From Bacillota bacterium (GTDB taxonomy: Bacteria > Bacillota > Clostridia > Lachnospirales > Anaerotignaceae): a DNA stretch of 64,000 bases. The stretch lies in contig JAHZDZ010000002.1 in the NCBI GenBank assembly GCA_019422105.1, positions 190,585 through 254,584 of the forward strand, given 5' to 3'. The notes beneath the pieces were generated by a model, which searched no databases, was not told where the DNA came from, and saw only the letters and a program-made list of their open reading frames with translations. This document shows, piece after piece, positions 61,926-64,000 of the stretch (positions are counted from its first letter, which is position 1; the number at the start of each line of letters is the position of its first letter). A program made the translations under genes and the position numbers.

Positions 61926-62384
61926 TTATTGGCAGAGCAAAAGCACATTTTGTATGAGCGTCAGAAGCTCTGAAACACTGGAAAATTTTTCGTTTTTATT
62001 CTTTTCGGCCCATATAATATCGCCCTGCCAGGTTGAGGACTGGCGGGAATTGACTCTGATAATAAATGTGGCCATTTTACCGCGGTTTAATTCAAATATA
62101 CTGTCATCCTTGTACCGTATTGGTTTTGGAAAGGTTTTTGGCGAAGACGGGCGTTCCTTTTTTTCCTGAAAGCTTCTGTTTTCCGTTGAGGCTGCCGGTA
62201 TGGAATAGGTGTCAAAGAACTTTTCCAGCTCGAATATAAATTCATCCAGTGATTTAAAGGCCTGGAAGGAGGGAAGGTAACAGTTAAGAAATTTTCCGGT
62301 TACGGCATGCTTTTTTACACTGTCAACACATAACAGCGTTTTTGTAAAATTATGTGGTACATAAGGAATATTGGTCAGAGGCAT
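61926..62384 (-). CDS. Small conserved protein downstream of the SARP regulator, 152 aa
   Basis: ATG 62384 follows AGAAAGGATTTTCAT. The N-terminus is PLTNIPYVPHNFTKTLLCVD. The C-terminal block KMATFIIRVNSRQSSTWQGDI, IIWAEKNKNEKFSSVSELL is a pattern seen in Clostridia next to SARP/BTAD regulators, where its role is unknown. It lies 79 bases after the SARP gene on the same strand and probably belongs to the same unit. No catalytic motif is visible. Confidence 0.72.
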   Translation of the reverse strand: MPLTNIPYVPHNFTKTLLCVDSVKKHAVTGKFLNCYLPSFQAFKSLDEFIFELEKFFDTYSIPAASTENRSFQEKKERPSSPKTFPKPIRYKDDSIFELNRGKMATFIIRVNSRQSSTWQGDIIWAEKNKNEKFSSVSELLTLIQNVLLLCQ

Positions 62385-62463
62385 ATGAAAAATCCTTTCT
62401 GTAAAAAAGTACAAATATTTCTCCGAAAAAAAGCGCATATAAATATACGCGCAGTATCTCAAA

Positions 62464-63702
62464 TTATATGGACGGAATCTCCTCAATGGGATCGAGGGGC
62501 AGCAGCTTATAATGGAACAAAACCTTTGCCTTGGGATAATTCCTCTTGAAGTTTTTGACAATTCTTTCCATGACCATCATACCGTTTTCATAGGTCAGCG
62601 TTGGGAGCATCAGCACATATTGAGAGGATCCCATACGAGAGACAACATCTCCCTTTCTCAGGCTGTTTGTGATAATTTGGAGAAGATTTGCCATGTGGTT
62701 GGATAACAGGCCGGCACTCAGTGGTTCGTTGTTATAGTCTGTGACAGTAATAAGTCCTATAAAAATAGACTGACCGGTTCGCTGGGAAACCCTTGCCTCC
62801 AGACGGTAAATATCCTTGAAAAATTCATACTCACATACAAAAGCGCCGTTAATTTTATCCCGCTCCCGCAATTCATCCTTAATTACATTTAAATCAAGTT
62901 CCATTGCCTTTTCTGTTTTTACAATGTCTCGGTAGAGTTTTTTCAGTTCAGATGAGGGATTAATTCCAAGCTTATTATAAAAAAGATTGGTCGCATATTC
63001 GTATTGCTTTAAAGCGCTCTTGGAGTCGCCTGAATTCACCATGGCCTGAATGAGCTTCAGGTGAATCTTTTCTTCGCACTCGTCAATTGTAAGGGCCTTT
63101 TTGCAGACAGCTATAATCTCAGCAAACATTTCGTGACGTTCATATAAATCCGCAACATAGTTTACCAGATTCAGATACATTGTCCGGTAATAGGTATTCA
63201 GCGGCATAACCCATGTCTCAAGGGCCAGTTTCGGCAAAAAATCCCCGCGGTAAAGTAAAAGGGCTTTTTGGGCATATTCCATTTTATCGGTGTCGGAAAG
63301 AGTATCGTCGTTTTTTATTTTTTTGCAGCATTCCTCGAATTCAACATAATCAATGGTACAGGGAATATCAGTATTCCAGCAATAGGTATTATTTTTCAGT
63401 ACAAAAAGCTCCTTATAAAACGGAATTCCGTTTTGACCCAAAACCGTACGCAGCCGGTAAAGAAGGGTTTTCAGTGCGTTATAGGGATTACGGCAATTTT
63501 CGTCAGGCCAAAGGGCCTCCATGAGATCACTCTGCGTTTTTACTTTATCCTTGAATACAATAAGGTACTCAAGAAGCCCCCACATTTTTTTTGAGTTATT
63601 GATTTCCTCTGAAATAATGATTTCATTATACTGCAGCTCAAAACTGCCCAGCATACGAATATTCAGTTTTATATTTTCTAAAGGTAATTTAGCTGTGCCC
63701 AT
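62464..63702 (-). CDS. SARP/BTAD-family transcription activator with degenerate GGDEF-like tail
   Basis: A 412-residue regulator; ATG 63702 follows AAGAGGTATCTCAC. The winged-helix OmpR-type domain is at about 1-110 (LNIRMLGSFELQYNEIII, QSDLMEALWPDENCRNPYNA, LKTLLYRLRTVLGQNG). The BTAD helical domain is at about 120-265 (EMFAEIIAVCKKALTIDECEE, KSALKQYEYATNLFYNKLGI). The C-terminal part (about 285-412) resembles a GGDEF fold (FIGLITVTDY, LRKGDVVSRMGSSQYVLMLP) in which GGDEF has become GSSQY, so it cannot be a cyclase but may bind a nucleotide. It probably regulates the downstream small protein and other genes. Confidence 0.87.
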   Translation of the reverse strand: MGTAKLPLENIKLNIRMLGSFELQYNEIIISEEINNSKKMWGLLEYLIVFKDKVKTQSDLMEALWPDENCRNPYNALKTLLYRLRTVLGQNGIPFYKELFVLKNNTYCWNTDIPCTIDYVEFEECCKKIKNDDTLSDTDKMEYAQKALLLYRGDFLPKLALETWVMPLNTYYRTMYLNLVNYVADLYERHEMFAEIIAVCKKALTIDECEEKIHLKLIQAMVNSGDSKSALKQYEYATNLFYNKLGINPSSELKKLYRDIVKTEKAMELDLNVIKDELRERDKINGAFVCEYEFFKDIYRLEARVSQRTGQSIFIGLITVTDYNNEPLSAGLLSNHMANLLQIITNSLRKGDVVSRMGSSQYVLMLPTLTYENGMMVMERIVKNFKRNYPKAKVLFHYKLLPLDPIEEIPSI

Positions 63703-63771
63703 GTGAGATACCTCTTTACTTAATAAATTAATAAAATCAAAAATAGAAGTTGGTGAAACGGTTTTTAATAA

Positions 63772-64000
63772 GGAAACGGCTTGCCCCAAGGGCCAATCCG
63801 TGAAAATAACCACCCTGCGGCTTTTTTATAGCCAAGGTATAAAAAATAAGGAGACGGCTTGCCCCAAAGGGCCAATCCGTGAAAATAACCACCCTGCGGC
63901 TTTTTTATAGCCAAGGTATAAAAAATAAGGAGACGGCTTGCCCCAAAGGGCCAATCCGTGAAAATAACCACCCTGCGGCTTTTTTATAGCCAAGGTATAA
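63772..64000. repeat. Tandem repeat, 79-base unit, at least 2.9 copies
   Basis: Units start at 63772, 63850 and 63929. The first is 78 bases long because it lacks one A in CCCCAAAGGG; the second is 79; the third is cut at position 72 by the window end. Otherwise the units are almost identical (CGGCTTGCCCC, GGGCCAATCCGTGAAAATAA, CCACCCTGCGG, CTTTTTTATAGCC, GGTATAAAAAATAAGG). Frames read across it are not genes because the unit is not a multiple of three. Confidence 0.92.

Noticed and set aside
63765..63971. 68-codon minus-strand frame over the tandem repeat
   Set aside because: The 78/79-base unit shifts frame at each copy, so no protein could be conserved.
63772..64000. CRISPR-like array at the window end
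   Set aside because: The units are contiguous and nearly identical with no unique spacers, so it is a simple tandem repeat.

Overview
The window looks like a chromosome segment of an anaerobic, low-to-moderate GC Firmicute of the Clostridia, most like Lachnospirales or a related amino-acid fermenter. The reasons are strong GGAGG ribosome-binding sites, TTG/GTG starts, iron-sulfur dehydratases, an NADP-type glutamate dehydrogenase, a DUF4364 protein, a BrnQ/AGCS/NhaC set of Na+-coupled carriers, and lipoproteins with LAAC/TGC lipoboxes. No rRNA, tRNA, CRISPR array, transposase or phage module was recognised.

Layout. 1-8.1 kb: a regulated envelope/stress pair (ECF-like sigma factor plus DUF4179 protein), a subtilase cut off after its catalytic His, small hypothetical genes, a PrpE-like phosphatase preceded by three DnaA-box-like 9-mers, DUF4364 and a YhcC-type radical SAM protein. 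8.3-10.3 kb: gdhA and a 660-base gene-free stretch holding a dispersed repeat. 10.3-20 kb: catabolic cluster 1. It contains an EutH-like permease, an XRE-cupin regulator, a two-subunit aconitase X (AcnX), RidA, a DctPQM TRAP transporter, a one-chain iron-sulfur serine dehydratase homologue, a 2-TM protein and a DUF1904 tautomerase-like protein. 20.4-32 kb: ASCH-like protein, DinB behind a LexA-like box, an operon of XRE-cupin / trans-sulfuration enzyme / BrnQ / Asp-Glu racemase-like protein, endonuclease III, an XRE pair, and an AraC/GyrI-like/ABC-2 exporter operon. 32-34 kb: dispersed repeat and AGCS symporter. 34.2-42.2 kb: catabolic cluster 2, a second version of the same gene set in a different order. 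42.2-59.3 kb: repeat-rich spacer, a secreted SGNH hydrolase, and a c-di-GMP island of four GGDEF/EAL proteins, one operon of which carries an orphan solute-binding lipoprotein; inside it lie a class III aminotransferase and a GNAT gene behind a probable transcription attenuator. 59.6-64 kb: an lnu-type lincosamide nucleotidyltransferase homologue, NhaC, a small conserved protein, a SARP/BTAD regulator with a degenerate GGDEF-like tail, and a 79-base tandem repeat running off the window.

How it works together. The most striking feature is the duplicated set AcnX(L+S) + fused Fe-S serine dehydratase + RidA + DUF1904 + TRAP + XRE-cupin. Each part fits uptake of a small carboxylated hydroxy(amino) compound, dehydration to enamine/imine intermediates, and their clearance by RidA or a tautomerase. 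The substrate cannot be read from the sequence. Both copies also carry a strong stem-loop at the same place, between the binding-protein gene and the small permease gene. Start codons were chosen by ribosome-binding site. All family names come from reading motifs by eye, with no database search.
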